A stretch of DNA of 64,000 bases from Arthrobacter sp. AFG20 (GCF_002892795.1 NZ_PJMC01000017.1:37817-101816), one strand, 5' to 3'. Shown: positions 22,786-31,620, counted from the stretch's first letter. Translations and numbers: made by a program. The notes: a model not told the origin generated them from the letters alone.

Positions 22786-24459
22786 ATGCGCGCTTACACC
22801 GCCGGGGACGCGGACGTCCCCCTGCTCGAGGAAACCATCGGTGAGAACTTTGAGCGCGTGGTGGCGCAGTTCCCCCTGCATGACGCGCTGATCGAGGCTG
22901 CCGCGGTGCCGGGCGCGGACGCCCGCCGCTGGAGCTACACCAAACTGAACGACGACGTGGACCGGCTAGCCCGGGCGCTCCTCGCCCTTGGCGTCGCGAA
23001 GGGGGAGCGGATCGGCATCTGGAGCCCGAACTGCGCGGAATGGACCATCCTGCAATACGCGACGGCGAAGATCGGGGCGGTCCTGGTCAACGTGAATCCT
23101 TCCTACCGCAGCCACGAGCTGGAGTTCGTGGTGAAGCAGAACGGCATGCGGATGCTGGTCACGGCGCCGTCGGACCGGAACAGCGACTACGTCGGGATGG
23201 CGCGCCAGGCGCTCGCCGGGTGCCCGGACCTCCGCGAGCTCGTGTTCCTGCCGGACTTCGAATTGGAAGGGCTCGACGCCGGCGTCCCCCTGGGTGAGCT
23301 GGAGCTCACGTACGCCGAGCTGCTCAAGCGGGCGGACGCCGTCGGGCATTCTGTGCTGAAGGCCCGCATGGCGGGCCTCGGTCCGCACGATCCGATCAAC
23401 CTGCAGTACACGTCCGGAACCACGGGCTTCCCCAAGGGAGCCACGCTGACGCATCACAACATCCTCAACAACGGGTATTCCATCGGTGAGCTGCTGGGAT
23501 ACACCGAACATGACCGCGTGGTGATTCCGGTGCCGTTCTACCACTGCTTCGGGATGGTGATCGGCAACCTGAACGCGCTGAGCCACGGCGCCGCGACGAT
23601 CATCCCGGGACGTGCGTTCACGCCGGCCGCCGCGCTGGAGGCCGTGCAGGATTTCGGCGGTACCTCCCTGTACGGGGTTCCCACCATGTTCATCGCCGAA
23701 CTCGCGCTTCCCGACTTTGCCTCGTACGACCTCTCCACCCTCCGCACCGGGGTGATGGCGGGCTCGCTGTGCCCCATCGAGGTGATGAACCGCGTGATTT
23801 CCGAAATGAATATGAAGGACGTGGCCATCTGCTACGGCATGACCGAGACGTCGCCGGTGTCCACCATGACCCGCGATGGTGACACGCTCCAGCAGCGGAC
23901 GGAAACCGTGGGGCGCACCATGCCGCGGCTGGAAAACAAGATCGTTGACCCGGCCGGGGAAGTTGTGGAGCGCGGCGAGATCGGTGAACTGTGCACACGG
24001 GGCTACGCCGTCATGCAGGGGTACTGGAACCAGCCGGACAAGACAGCGGAGGCCATCGACGCGGACGGCTGGATGCACACCGGCGACCTGGCGCGCATGG
24101 ACGACGGCGGGTACGTGGTGATCGAGGGCCGGATGAAGGACATGGTGATCCGCGGCGGCGAGAACATCTACCCGCGCGAGATCGAGGAGTACCTCTATAC
24201 GCATCCGTCTATCCAGGATGTGCAGGTGATCGGGGTGCCCGATGCCAGGTACGGCGAGGAGCTCATGGCCTGCATCATCCTCAAACCCGGGGCCGAACCG
24301 CTTGACGCGGCGGCGGTGGCCGAGTTCTGCCGCGGCAAGCTGGCGCACTACAAGGTTCCCCGCTACGTCGATGTCCGTGACAGCTTCCCCATGACGGTGT
24401 CCGGGAAGGTGCGCAAGGTGGAGATGCGCGAGGAAGCCGTCGCCCGGCTCGGCCTCTGA
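22786..24459 (+). CDS. Fatty-acyl-CoA synthetase / AMP-binding enzyme
   Basis: A 557-residue ANL-superfamily ligase forming acyl-AMP and then acyl-CoA. The ATP-binding loop YTSGTTGFPKGA begins at residue 208, followed by CYGMTETSPVS (A5 motif), DGWMHTGDLARMDDGG and GRMKDMVIRGGENIYPREIE. The C-terminal catalytic Lys541 is in VSGKVRK. Size and motifs match FadD-type medium/long-chain fatty-acid ligases used in beta-oxidation; the chain length is open. The gene is monocistronic, apparently leaderless, and ends before palindrome E2. Confidence 0.93.
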   Translation: MRAYTAGDADVPLLEETIGENFERVVAQFPLHDALIEAAAVPGADARRWSYTKLNDDVDRLARALLALGVAKGERIGIWSPNCAEWTILQYATAKIGAVLVNVNPSYRSHELEFVVKQNGMRMLVTAPSDRNSDYVGMARQALAGCPDLRELVFLPDFELEGLDAGVPLGELELTYAELLKRADAVGHSVLKARMAGLGPHDPINLQYTSGTTGFPKGATLTHHNILNNGYSIGELLGYTEHDRVVIPVPFYHCFGMVIGNLNALSHGAATIIPGRAFTPAAALEAVQDFGGTSLYGVPTMFIAELALPDFASYDLSTLRTGVMAGSLCPIEVMNRVISEMNMKDVAICYGMTETSPVSTMTRDGDTLQQRTETVGRTMPRLENKIVDPAGEVVERGEIGELCTRGYAVMQGYWNQPDKTAEAIDADGWMHTGDLARMDDGGYVVIEGRMKDMVIRGGENIYPREIEEYLYTHPSIQDVQVIGVPDARYGEELMACIILKPGAEPLDAAAVAEFCRGKLAHYKVPRYVDVRDSFPMTVSGKVRKVEMREEAVARLGL

Positions 24460-24471
24460 ACCCACCTAAAG

Positions 24472-24533
24472 CAACGCGGGGTCAGGTATCGCCCTGTTGA
24501 GGGTCACTATTGGGCGATATCTGACCCCGCGTC
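24472..24533. repeat. Palindromic repeat E2
   Basis: CAACGCGGGGTCA at the left and TGACCCCGCG at the right, with inner TATCGCCC / GGGCGATA. Same family as 22380-22442 and 25520-25582. It lies between the acyl-CoA synthetase and the AbiEi-like gene. Confidence 0.85.
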
Positions 24534-24587
24534 GGTGGCTGCGGCATTGGGGCTGTGGATAACTCCCAAAGGCTCCGGCGGCCAGCC

Positions 24588-24593
24588 AGAATA
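24588..24593 (+). promoter_or_regulatory. Possible leaderless -10 box for the AbiEi-like gene
   Basis: CAGAAT lies seven bases before the ATG at 24600 and no ribosome site is present. It deviates from TAnnnT at the first base. Confidence 0.35.
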
Positions 24594-24599
24594 GGTCCC

Positions 24600-25517
24600 A
24601 TGGCCCGCCCAACGCCGCTCCCGGACACCCTGCATCAGCTGCCCTTTACCGTGTATGAATCACGGGCGCTCGGGGTGACGGAGAAACGGCTCCGCGCCAA
24701 AGACCTTGCCGACGGCGGCCGTCTCATCTATTTGCCGAAGGGACGGCTCCCCGACCTGCAGGCACGGGCCCGGGTGCTGGCAGCGGCAACCCCCGGAGCC
24801 TGGGTGTCGCATCAGACAGCCGCTGAGCTCACGCTGTTGGGGTTGCCGCCATGGATGGACGGGGAGACCGTCCACCTCAGCAAGCCGCACGAGCTGCCGA
24901 GGGTTCGCCGCGTCGGAGTAGTAGGCCACCGCGTTCGGGTGATCCCAGGCGAAATCGGGGAGTGCGACGGCATTCCCATCTCCTTGCCACCCCGGACCTG
25001 GCTGGATCTCGCCACCGCGTTACCCCTGAAGTACGTCGTAGCCATGGGGGATCAGCTGATCCGGATTCCGCGGCCTCAGTTCGAAGGCCGCACGGCGCCC
25101 TATGCCTACAAAGAGGGGCTGCGCCTGCTCATCCGGCAGCATCCCAACATGAAGGGCGTTGAGAAGGCAAGGCTGGCCTTGGACGAAATGCGAGTGGGCG
25201 CCGACTCCTACCCAGAAACTTTCCTCCGGATGGCGATGTTGGATGCGCACATGCCGGAGCCGGAACTGCAGGTTCGCCTCGACACCCAAGATCCCTGGTC
25301 GCCGACCGCCGACCTCGGGTACCGGCGTTTCCGGATCGCACTGCAGTACGACGGCGAGCATCACCTTTCGCGCGAACAGCAGTCCCGCGATAACCGGCGA
25401 GACGAAGCGTTCACCAGTGCGGGCTGGTCCTATTTCAAGGTGAACGCCGACGATATGGATGAGGGATTCCGAGGCGTGATCAGCCGGGTCAAAAGTGCGA
25501 AACGCCGCGCAGCCTAG
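24600..25517 (+). CDS. AbiEi-type antitoxin-like / DUF559-like nuclease-fold protein
   Basis: A 305-residue protein frequent in Arthrobacter and relatives, often annotated as type IV antitoxin AbiEi-like or DUF559. The N-terminal half (FTVYESRALGVTEKRLRAKD, then VSHQTAAELTLLGLP) resembles the AbiEi winged-helix/linker region. The C-terminal part has PELQVRLDTQDPWSPTADLGYRRFRIALQYDGEHH, reading like a Vsr/DUF559 endonuclease fold with an Asp and an Asp-Gly-Glu-His motif, and ends WSYFKVNADD. No AbiEii toxin gene is adjacent, so a toxin-antitoxin role is doubtful. It is flanked closely by palindromes E2 and E3. Confidence 0.7.
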   Translation: MARPTPLPDTLHQLPFTVYESRALGVTEKRLRAKDLADGGRLIYLPKGRLPDLQARARVLAAATPGAWVSHQTAAELTLLGLPPWMDGETVHLSKPHELPRVRRVGVVGHRVRVIPGEIGECDGIPISLPPRTWLDLATALPLKYVVAMGDQLIRIPRPQFEGRTAPYAYKEGLRLLIRQHPNMKGVEKARLALDEMRVGADSYPETFLRMAMLDAHMPEPELQVRLDTQDPWSPTADLGYRRFRIALQYDGEHHLSREQQSRDNRRDEAFTSAGWSYFKVNADDMDEGFRGVISRVKSAKRRAA

Positions 25518-25519
25518 GA

Positions 25520-25582
25520 CAACGCGGGGTCAGATATCGCCCGGTGGAGGCAGTTCATTGGGCGCGAAGTGACCCCGCGTTG
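25520..25582. repeat. Palindromic repeat E3
   Basis: Outer arms CAACGCGGGGTCA (25520-25532) / TGACCCCGCGTTG (25570-25582) are perfect; inner CGCCC/GGGCG. It starts three bases after the AbiEi-like stop and separates it from the convergent glycosylase gene. Confidence 0.85.
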
Positions 25583-25594
25583 CAGTTAGGGGGT

Positions 25595-26575
25595 TCAGTG
25601 GCCTCGGTGGTCCTGGATGGTCATGCGCGGCCCGAACGTGGGTTTCCGGAAGCCGCTGAGTCCGAGCATGCGGACCACCCGCTGCCGGTGCCCTGTCCAC
25701 GGTTCCAGCAGGGCCAGCATGCCGGCGTCGTCAGTCCGCCGTCCGGTCAGCGCCGCGCCGACATACGCGGCCAGGTGGTAATCACCCACCGCGATGGAGT
25801 CGGGGCAGCCGTGCGTCCGCTGCACCACCTCGGCGGCCGTCCATTCGCCGATACCCGGGATAGTCTGCATCTTGGCTGCTGCCTCCGCCGCCGGACGGGA
25901 CGCCAGACGTTCAAGCGCGACGGCGGAGCGCAGGGCGCGCATGACAGTCGCCGAGCGCTGCGGGCCTACTCCCGCCTTGTGCCACTCCCAGGACGGAATG
26001 CGGAGCCACCCCTCGGCGGTGGGCCTGACCAGCAGTCCGGGAGGCGCAACCGTGCCGCTGCCGGGCGCGGCGGTTCCGTGCCGGTACATCAGGTAGCGGA
26101 AACCCCGCCGCGCCTCGATGACCGTGACCTTCTGCTCCAGAATGGTGGGCACGAGCGAGTCGACCATCCGCCCGGTAGACGGCAGACGGACGTCGGGGTT
26201 CCGGCGTCGGGCATCTCGCACCATGTGGGGGAGCGTCGCGGTGAATGAAGGCTCGTCAAACGCCGACCAGTCGTCACCGCCGCCGAGGAGCCGGGGAACG
26301 CCGGCGAGGGCAGCGCCGGAACCGGGACCCCAAGCCTGGGCATCGACGTAAGGCTCCAGGCCGGCGCCAGCAACGGTGAGACGCAGCGTCACCGGGCCAT
26401 CCGGCGTCGTGAACGCCATCCACAGCCCGTCCGGCCGCGAGGAGAAGGAGGGATCACCGTTGCCGCGCATCAGGATGCCCAGGGTGCGGTGCAAGTCATA
26501 CGGGCCGCCCGGATGCCACCTGAAGGACGCATCCGCCGCGGCTGCCAGCCGGGCGGGAACGTCAGCAATGGTCAT
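25595..26575 (-). CDS. DNA-3-methyladenine glycosylase (AlkA/HhH-GPD type)
   Basis: A 326-residue base-excision-repair enzyme removing alkylated bases. The helix-hairpin-helix is MQTIPGIGEWTAAEV (about 236-250), and the catalytic Asp265 is in IAVGDYHLAA, the standard spacing of the HhH-GPD family. The N-terminal ~120 residues fit the variable AlkA N-domain. No Ada-type regulator is nearby. The transcript would meet palindrome E3 at its end. Confidence 0.9.
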   Translation of the reverse strand: MTIADVPARLAAAADASFRWHPGGPYDLHRTLGILMRGNGDPSFSSRPDGLWMAFTTPDGPVTLRLTVAGAGLEPYVDAQAWGPGSGAALAGVPRLLGGGDDWSAFDEPSFTATLPHMVRDARRRNPDVRLPSTGRMVDSLVPTILEQKVTVIEARRGFRYLMYRHGTAAPGSGTVAPPGLLVRPTAEGWLRIPSWEWHKAGVGPQRSATVMRALRSAVALERLASRPAAEAAAKMQTIPGIGEWTAAEVVQRTHGCPDSIAVGDYHLAAYVGAALTGRRTDDAGMLALLEPWTGHRQRVVRMLGLSGFRKPTFGPRMTIQDHRGH

Positions 26576-26728
26576 GCAATCATCGTCCCACGCGGGACCG
26601 ACAAACTTGCCGCCGGGGCCGCGGGGCGGGTTTTCCCGGGGCCCTTAACCAGGGGCGGTGCCAGGACTACAATCCCCACTGTGGCGCGGGTCCGCCGTGT
26701 CCCTTCCTTCAAGTTGCAGGAGATGGCA

Positions 26729-27133
26729 ATGGGTGGCGTGGTGCATTTTGAAATCCCCGCGGACGACCAGGACCGGGCGAGAAACTTCTACAATCAGGCC
26801 CTCGGCTGGCGGATCGACCCCATGCCGGAGATGGACTACAACGTGGTGATCACCACCCCGATGGACGAAAAGACGGGCAGGCCCACCGAGCCGGGCGCCA
26901 TCAACGGCGGCATGATGGCCCGGGAGGGTGAGCTGACCACGCCCGTCATCACGGTGGACGTAGAGGACATTGACGCGACGCTGCGCACGGTTGAGCAGCT
27001 GGGCGGGTCGGTGGTGAAGCCCAAGGAAACCATCCCGGGCATGGGCCACTACGCCTACTTCAAGGACACCGAAGGCAACATCCTGGGGCTCTGGGAAAAC
27101 CTCCCCGCTGATGCCGGCGGTGCTTCCGGCTGA
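26729..27133 (+). CDS. VOC-family (glyoxalase-like) protein
   Basis: A 134-residue vicinal-oxygen-chelate protein. MGGVVHFEIPADDQDRARNF and MGHYAYFKDTEGNILGLWE are the two half-domains, the second with the metal-ligand-type Glu. ATG 26729 is chosen over ATG 26723, since AGGAG ends right at the latter and six bases before the former. Related proteins include small-molecule binding or lyase enzymes; function unknown. It ends one base from the convergent VOC gene. Confidence 0.88.
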   Translation: MGGVVHFEIPADDQDRARNFYNQALGWRIDPMPEMDYNVVITTPMDEKTGRPTEPGAINGGMMAREGELTTPVITVDVEDIDATLRTVEQLGGSVVKPKETIPGMGHYAYFKDTEGNILGLWENLPADAGGASG

Positions 27134-27134
27134 C

Positions 27135-27566
27135 CTACTCCTCGCCGAAGCGGCCGCGGGCCTCCACCGGGATCAGCGGCTGCTGGGCGCGGATCCTGAG
27201 CTCCTGCACCGCCCAGGTGTTCCCGTCCGGGTCGCTAAAGCCGAAGAACGTTCCGCCGTCGCGCTCATCGAAAACCGTGATCTCGCTGGCCTCCACGCCG
27301 CGGCTGAGCAGCTCGTCGCGGGCCGCCCGGGCATCCGCCACCACCAGCTGCAGGCCCCGCATGGAGCCCGGCGCCATCTCGTTCTGCGACGGCAGGTCGC
27401 CGATCACGATCGAACACCCCGAACCGGGAGGCGTCAGCTGGACCACGTGCATGTGCTCGTTCTGCGTGTCGTGGTCCAGGTTGAAGCCGACCCTGTCCCG
27501 GTAGAACTCCACGGCCCGGCCGATGTCGCTCACGGGCAGCACAACCACTTCGAGGGTCCAGTCCAC
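27135..27566 (-). CDS. VOC-family protein
   Basis: A 143-residue VOC protein with the segments WTLEVVVLPVSDIGRAVEFY, HVVQLTPPGSGCSIVIGD and GFSDPDGNTWAVQE. The start is GTG 27566, preceded by AAAGGAA; the ATG further upstream in frame lacks a site and homology. Ligand and reaction are unknown. It is convergent with the preceding VOC gene with a one-base gap, an arrangement without a terminator. Confidence 0.88.
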   Translation of the reverse strand: MDWTLEVVVLPVSDIGRAVEFYRDRVGFNLDHDTQNEHMHVVQLTPPGSGCSIVIGDLPSQNEMAPGSMRGLQLVVADARAARDELLSRGVEASEITVFDERDGGTFFGFSDPDGNTWAVQELRIRAQQPLIPVEARGRFGEE

Positions 27567-27596
27567 GGCACGGTTCCTTTCAACGGTACTGATGAA

Positions 27597-27619
27597 CGGC
27601 ACCCGGCCGCGGGTGCCGT
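27597..27619. promoter_or_regulatory. Palindrome in the VOC/cystathionine beta-synthase divergent region
   Basis: ACGGCACCC (27597-27605) and GGGTGCCGT (27611-27619), exact complements around GGCCGC, 31 bp upstream of the VOC start. Possible operator. Confidence 0.3.
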
Positions 27620-27694
27620 AGCCAGCTTGCCCTGCCGGCACGGTCGTTGGCTAGGCATAGCGTGGACCCGCGCCGGTCCTGCAGCCCAAGACGG

Positions 27695-27700
27695 TAAGTT
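27695..27700 (+). promoter_or_regulatory. Leaderless -10 box for cystathionine beta-synthase
   Basis: TAAGTT ends seven bases before ATG 27708, and no ribosome site is present. Confidence 0.45.
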
Positions 27701-27707
27701 GGTACCC

Positions 27708-29093
27708 ATGAAGTACGCCCAGTCTGTCCTGGACCTTATCGGCAACACCCCGCTCATCAAGCTGAACCACGTCACCGAGGGCGTCAAGGCCACCGTCCTC
27801 GTGAAGCTGGAATACGTGAACCCCGGCGGCTCCATCAAGGACCGCATCGCGGCGAAGATGGTCGAGGAAGCCGAGCGCGACGGCAAGCTCAAGCCAGGCG
27901 GCACCATCATCGAGCCCACCTCCGGGAACACCGGCGTCGGACTGGCTCTGGTGGCGCAGCAAAAAGGCTACAAGTGCATCTTCGTGGTCCCGGACAAGGT
28001 GGGCGAGGACAAGCGCGCGGTCCTGGCAGCCTACGGCGCAGAAGTGGTGGTGACGCCCACCGCCGTCGAGCCTGACAGCCCGCAGAGCTACTACGGCGTG
28101 TCCGACCGCCTGGTCACGGAAATCCCCGGCGCGTACAAGCCGGACCAGTTCTCCAACCCCGCGGCGCCGCTGAGCCATTACGAGACCACCGGCCCCGAGA
28201 TCTGGCGGGACACCGACGGCAAGGTGACCCACTGCGTCATCGGCGCCGGCACCGGCGGCACCATCACCGGCACCGGCCGATACCTGAAGGAGGTGTCGGC
28301 AGACCGTCCGGAATCCGACGGCGGCCGGGTCAGGATCATCGGGGCCGATCCCGAAGGCTCTGTCTACTCAGGCGGCACCGGTCGCCCCTACTTCGTCGAG
28401 GGCGTCGGCGAGGACATGTGGCCCGGCAACTACGACAAGTCGGTCCCGGACGAGGTCCTCGCGGTCAGCGACGCCGACTCCTTCGAGATGACCCGGCGGC
28501 TGGCGCGCGAGGAGGGCCTGCTGGTGGGCGGTTCCTCCGGCATGGCCGTGGTGGCCGCCCTGCGCACCGCCCGGGACCTCCCCGAGGACGCGGTGGTGGT
28601 GGTGATCCTGCCCGACTCCGGCCGCGGCTACCTCGCCAAGATCTTCAACGACCAGTGGATGCGCTCCTACGGCTTCCTCTCCGGCGGCGAGGAGGCCTCC
28701 GTGGGCGAGGTCATCAAATCCAAGACGGGCGAACTTCCGGACCTGGTGCACATCCACCCCAACGAAACAGTCCGCGACGTCATCAACATCATGAACGAGT
28801 TCGGCGTCAGCCACATCCCGGTCCTCTCCGCGGAGCCGCCCGTGGTGATGGGCGAAGTCCTCGGGGCCGTGGATGAACGGACCCTGACCGCCAAGCTGTT
28901 CCGCGGCGAGGCCAAGCTGACGGACAAGATCGCCGAGCACATGGGGGAGAAGCTGCCGGTGATCGGCTCGCTCGAAACCATCTCCGCCGCCCGCGAGCTG
29001 CTCTCCGACGTCGACACCGTGATGGTGACATTCGTCGGCGCGCCCATAGGCATCCTGACCCGCCACGACCTCCTCGCCTACCTCAGCAACTGA
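27708..29093 (+). CDS. cbs: Cystathionine beta-synthase
   Basis: A 461-residue PLP enzyme condensing serine (or O-acetylserine) with homocysteine. The PLP lysine is Lys44 in NPGGSIKDR, with PTSGNTGVGLA and the phosphate loop GAGTGGTITG. Residues from about 340 form a pair of CBS domains (VRDVINIMNEFGVSHIPVL and the final GAPIGILTRHDLLAYL), which separates it from plain cysteine synthase. The cystathionine gamma-synthase gene follows 13 bp later, so both directions of transsulfuration are encoded together. Confidence 0.95.
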   Translation: MKYAQSVLDLIGNTPLIKLNHVTEGVKATVLVKLEYVNPGGSIKDRIAAKMVEEAERDGKLKPGGTIIEPTSGNTGVGLALVAQQKGYKCIFVVPDKVGEDKRAVLAAYGAEVVVTPTAVEPDSPQSYYGVSDRLVTEIPGAYKPDQFSNPAAPLSHYETTGPEIWRDTDGKVTHCVIGAGTGGTITGTGRYLKEVSADRPESDGGRVRIIGADPEGSVYSGGTGRPYFVEGVGEDMWPGNYDKSVPDEVLAVSDADSFEMTRRLAREEGLLVGGSSGMAVVAALRTARDLPEDAVVVVILPDSGRGYLAKIFNDQWMRSYGFLSGGEEASVGEVIKSKTGELPDLVHIHPNETVRDVINIMNEFGVSHIPVLSAEPPVVMGEVLGAVDERTLTAKLFRGEAKLTDKIAEHMGEKLPVIGSLETISAARELLSDVDTVMVTFVGAPIGILTRHDLLAYLSN

Positions 29094-29106
29094 TCGAAGG
29101 AGCCCC

Positions 29107-30270
29107 ATGTCTGTCTCTGAGAACCAAGGATTCAACACCCGCGCCGTGCACGCCGGCCAGGCCTTCGAGCCGCGCACCGGCGCCGTCGTCCCGCCCCTGC
29201 ACTTCAGTTCGACATATGCCCAGGACGGCATCGGAAATCTGCGGGACGGCTACGAATACGGCCGCGGCGGCAATCCCACCCGAGACGCCCTGCAGGAACA
29301 GCTCGCGGCACTGGAGCGCGGCACGCACGCCTACTCCTTCAGCTCGGGACTCGCCGCCGAGGATTCCCTCATCCGCGCCCTGATGCGGCCCGGCGACCAC
29401 ATCGTGCTCGGCAACGACGCCTACGGCGGCACCTACCGGCTGATCAGCCGCGTGCTGGGGGAGTGGGGGATCGGCAACACCCCGGTGGACATGTCGGATC
29501 TCGACGCCGTTCAGGCCGCGGCTGCCGCCAACAAAACCCGCTTCGTCTGGGTGGAGACGCCGTCCAACCCGATGATGAAGATCACCGACATTGAGGCGCT
29601 CGCCCAGGTGGCGCACGACGCCGGGGCCCTCCTGATCGTCGACAACACCTTCGCGTCGCCCTACCTGCAGACCCCGCTGGACCTGGGTGCCGACGTCGTG
29701 GTTCATTCCACCACCAAGTACATCGGCGGCCACTCTGATGTGGTGGGCGGCGCGATCGTGGTCAAGGACGCTGAACTGGCCGAGAAGATTGGCTTTGTGC
29801 AGTTCGCCGTGGGTGCCGTGTCCGGCCCGATGGACGCGTTCCTCACCACGCGCGGACTCAAGACCCTGGGCGTGCGCATGGACCGGCACAGCGACAACGC
29901 CCAGGCCGTGGCCGAATGGCTCCTGGAACGGCCCGAGGTGGAAGCCGTCCTCTACCCGGGCCTGCCCTCGCACCCCGGCCACGAGCTGGCCAAGAAGCAG
30001 ATGAAGAAGTTCGGCGGCATGATCTCCGTGCAGTTCAAGGGCGGTGAGGCCGCTGCCCGGAAGGTGGCCGAATCGACGTCGGTCTTCACCCTGGCGGAAT
30101 CGCTCGGGGGCATCGAGTCGCTGATGAACTACCCGTCCGAGATGACCCACGCCTCCGTCAAGGGCACCGAGCTGGCTGTCCCCGTGAACCTCATCAGGCT
30201 CTCCTGCGGCATCGAGGACGTCGAGGACCTCATCGCCGACCTTGAGCAAGCCTTCACGCACATCCAGTGA
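29107..30270 (+). CDS. metB: Cystathionine gamma-synthase / gamma-lyase family enzyme
   Basis: A 387-residue Cys/Met-metabolism PLP enzyme. The PLP lysine Lys204 is in VVHSTTKYIGGHSD; YEYGRGGNPTRDALQ and SSGLAAEDS are family motifs. Synthase and lyase activities cannot be separated by sequence alone; operon position after cystathionine beta-synthase is compatible with either. GAAGGAG precedes the ATG. The next gene starts within its stop codon. Confidence 0.92.
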   Translation: MSVSENQGFNTRAVHAGQAFEPRTGAVVPPLHFSSTYAQDGIGNLRDGYEYGRGGNPTRDALQEQLAALERGTHAYSFSSGLAAEDSLIRALMRPGDHIVLGNDAYGGTYRLISRVLGEWGIGNTPVDMSDLDAVQAAAAANKTRFVWVETPSNPMMKITDIEALAQVAHDAGALLIVDNTFASPYLQTPLDLGADVVVHSTTKYIGGHSDVVGGAIVVKDAELAEKIGFVQFAVGAVSGPMDAFLTTRGLKTLGVRMDRHSDNAQAVAEWLLERPEVEAVLYPGLPSHPGHELAKKQMKKFGGMISVQFKGGEAAARKVAESTSVFTLAESLGGIESLMNYPSEMTHASVKGTELAVPVNLIRLSCGIEDVEDLIADLEQAFTHIQ

Positions 30271-31583
30271 CGTCCTCCCCGCAGACGAAGGAAGGGGCCG
30301 GGACCCGGCAGGCGACCGACAGCCACGGTAAGGCGCGTCGGGTTGTCCTCGGCTGGCTGGCGACGGCGGGCGGTGCAGCCGCCGTCGTCCTCGCTTTGCT
30401 GTGGCTTTACGCCGGGTACGCCCCGGCCATGAACGACTTCGAGGTTTACTACTACGGCGGCACCAAGGTCCTCCAGACCGGCGAGGCCGGCATCAGCGAG
30501 CTGTACGCGCCCCGGGACGGCCTGCCGTTCACGTATCCGCCGTTCGCCGCACTGCTGTTCGCCGGCCTGGCCACCATGGGTCTCGGCCAAAGCGGGCAGC
30601 TCTTCATCTGGGCCGCCCTGGGCGGGGCCGCGGTGGTTTCCGCCTGGCTCTCCCGGCATTACTTCGGCCTGATCCGCTGGCGGGACGCCTTTGTGGACTG
30701 GCGGTTCCGGACTGTGGCCCTGGCCGGAACCGGGGCCATAGTGCTGCTGGGGCCGTGGCGTGACACCTTCGTGTTCGGGCAGATCAACATCATCCTGATG
30801 GGCCTGATCCTGACCGACTTCGCGCTGCACGGGAAATCGCGGGCGGGTGAGATCCGCTGGCCTGCGGGCCTCCTGATCGGCGTCGCTGCCGGCATCAAGC
30901 TGACGCCGCTGGCGTTTGGCCTGTATTTCCTGGTGCGCCGCGATTTCAAGGCCCTGGGTTGGATGGCGGCCGGCTTCCTCGGCTCCATCGCCGTGGCCTG
31001 GGCCGCACTGCCCCACGCCTCGGTGACGTTCTGGACCGAGATCCTGCCCAACACCGGGCGCATCGGTGACCCGGGGTACGTGGACAACCTGTCGCTGAAG
31101 GGGTTGCTGCTCCACGCCGGGCTGCCGGACTCGGGGTTCACCAGCCTGCTCTGGCTGGTGCTCGCCCTGGCCCTGGCCGGACTCACCGCCCTGGTGATCA
31201 GGTGGGCGGTGGCCGTGGAGGAAAACTTCGTGGCGGTGTCCGCGACCGCCGTGCTCATGCTCCTGGTCAGCCCCGTCTCGTGGTCCCACCACTGGGTGTG
31301 GATCGCGGTGGCACTGCCGTCCATGGCCTTCGCCATGCACCGTGTTCCCTCCAGGACCGGTCTGATGCGGCTGGCCGGCTGGATGGTGGTGGCGGCGTCG
31401 GCCGTGGCCTTCTACCTTGCGCCCAAGGACCTTGCGATGGCGGCCGGGGCCGAGGTGTGGGGCGTGAACCCGCGGGCGCAGTGGCCGCTCATGGTTTCGA
31501 GCCTGGGCGTGCTGTGCGGCGTGGCGCTCCTGGTCTACTGGGCCGCCGCGTACCGGCCCTCACGGGCAGGCATGGGCCGGTAA
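30267..31583 (+). CDS. GT87-family polyprenol-linked glycosyltransferase (copy 1)
   Basis: A 438-residue membrane glycosyltransferase of the GT87/DUF2029 family, which uses polyprenyl-phosphate mannose on the outer membrane face in lipoglycan synthesis. It has about ten membrane helices, with FEVYYYGGTKVL and an LPFTYPPFAALLF loop (Asp near residue 57 is the likely catalytic acidic residue), GVAAGIKLTPL and SPVSWSHHWVW. GTG 30267 overlaps the metB stop (GTGA), giving translational coupling to an unrelated pathway. A close paralogue lies at 33676-35055. Confidence 0.88.
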   Translation: MTSSPQTKEGAGTRQATDSHGKARRVVLGWLATAGGAAAVVLALLWLYAGYAPAMNDFEVYYYGGTKVLQTGEAGISELYAPRDGLPFTYPPFAALLFAGLATMGLGQSGQLFIWAALGGAAVVSAWLSRHYFGLIRWRDAFVDWRFRTVALAGTGAIVLLGPWRDTFVFGQINIILMGLILTDFALHGKSRAGEIRWPAGLLIGVAAGIKLTPLAFGLYFLVRRDFKALGWMAAGFLGSIAVAWAALPHASVTFWTEILPNTGRIGDPGYVDNLSLKGLLLHAGLPDSGFTSLLWLVLALALAGLTALVIRWAVAVEENFVAVSATAVLMLLVSPVSWSHHWVWIAVALPSMAFAMHRVPSRTGLMRLAGWMVVAASAVAFYLAPKDLAMAAGAEVWGVNPRAQWPLMVSSLGVLCGVALLVYWAAAYRPSRAGMGR

Positions 31584-31600
31584 CCCGAACCGCCATCTAG

Positions 31601-31615
31601 CTTTCTTCAAGAAAG
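31601..31615. promoter_or_regulatory. Palindromic operator in the HxlR gene promoter
   Basis: CTTTCTTcAAGAAAG is a perfect 7-1-7 palindrome placed just upstream of TAGGGT (31621-31626), itself six bases before the HxlR ATG. Location between -35 and -10 suits repression, probably autoregulation. Confidence 0.6.
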
Positions 31616-31620
31616 TCAGC

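Noticed and set aside
24600..25517. Complete AbiE toxin-antitoxin system
   Set aside because: No AbiEii nucleotidyltransferase toxin is encoded next to the AbiEi-like protein; the next gene is a DNA glycosylase on the other strand.
27567..27707. SAM or other sulfur riboswitch ahead of cystathionine beta-synthase
   Set aside because: The gap is only 141 bp, no conserved SAM-riboswitch segment is seen, and the promoter appears to be leaderless.
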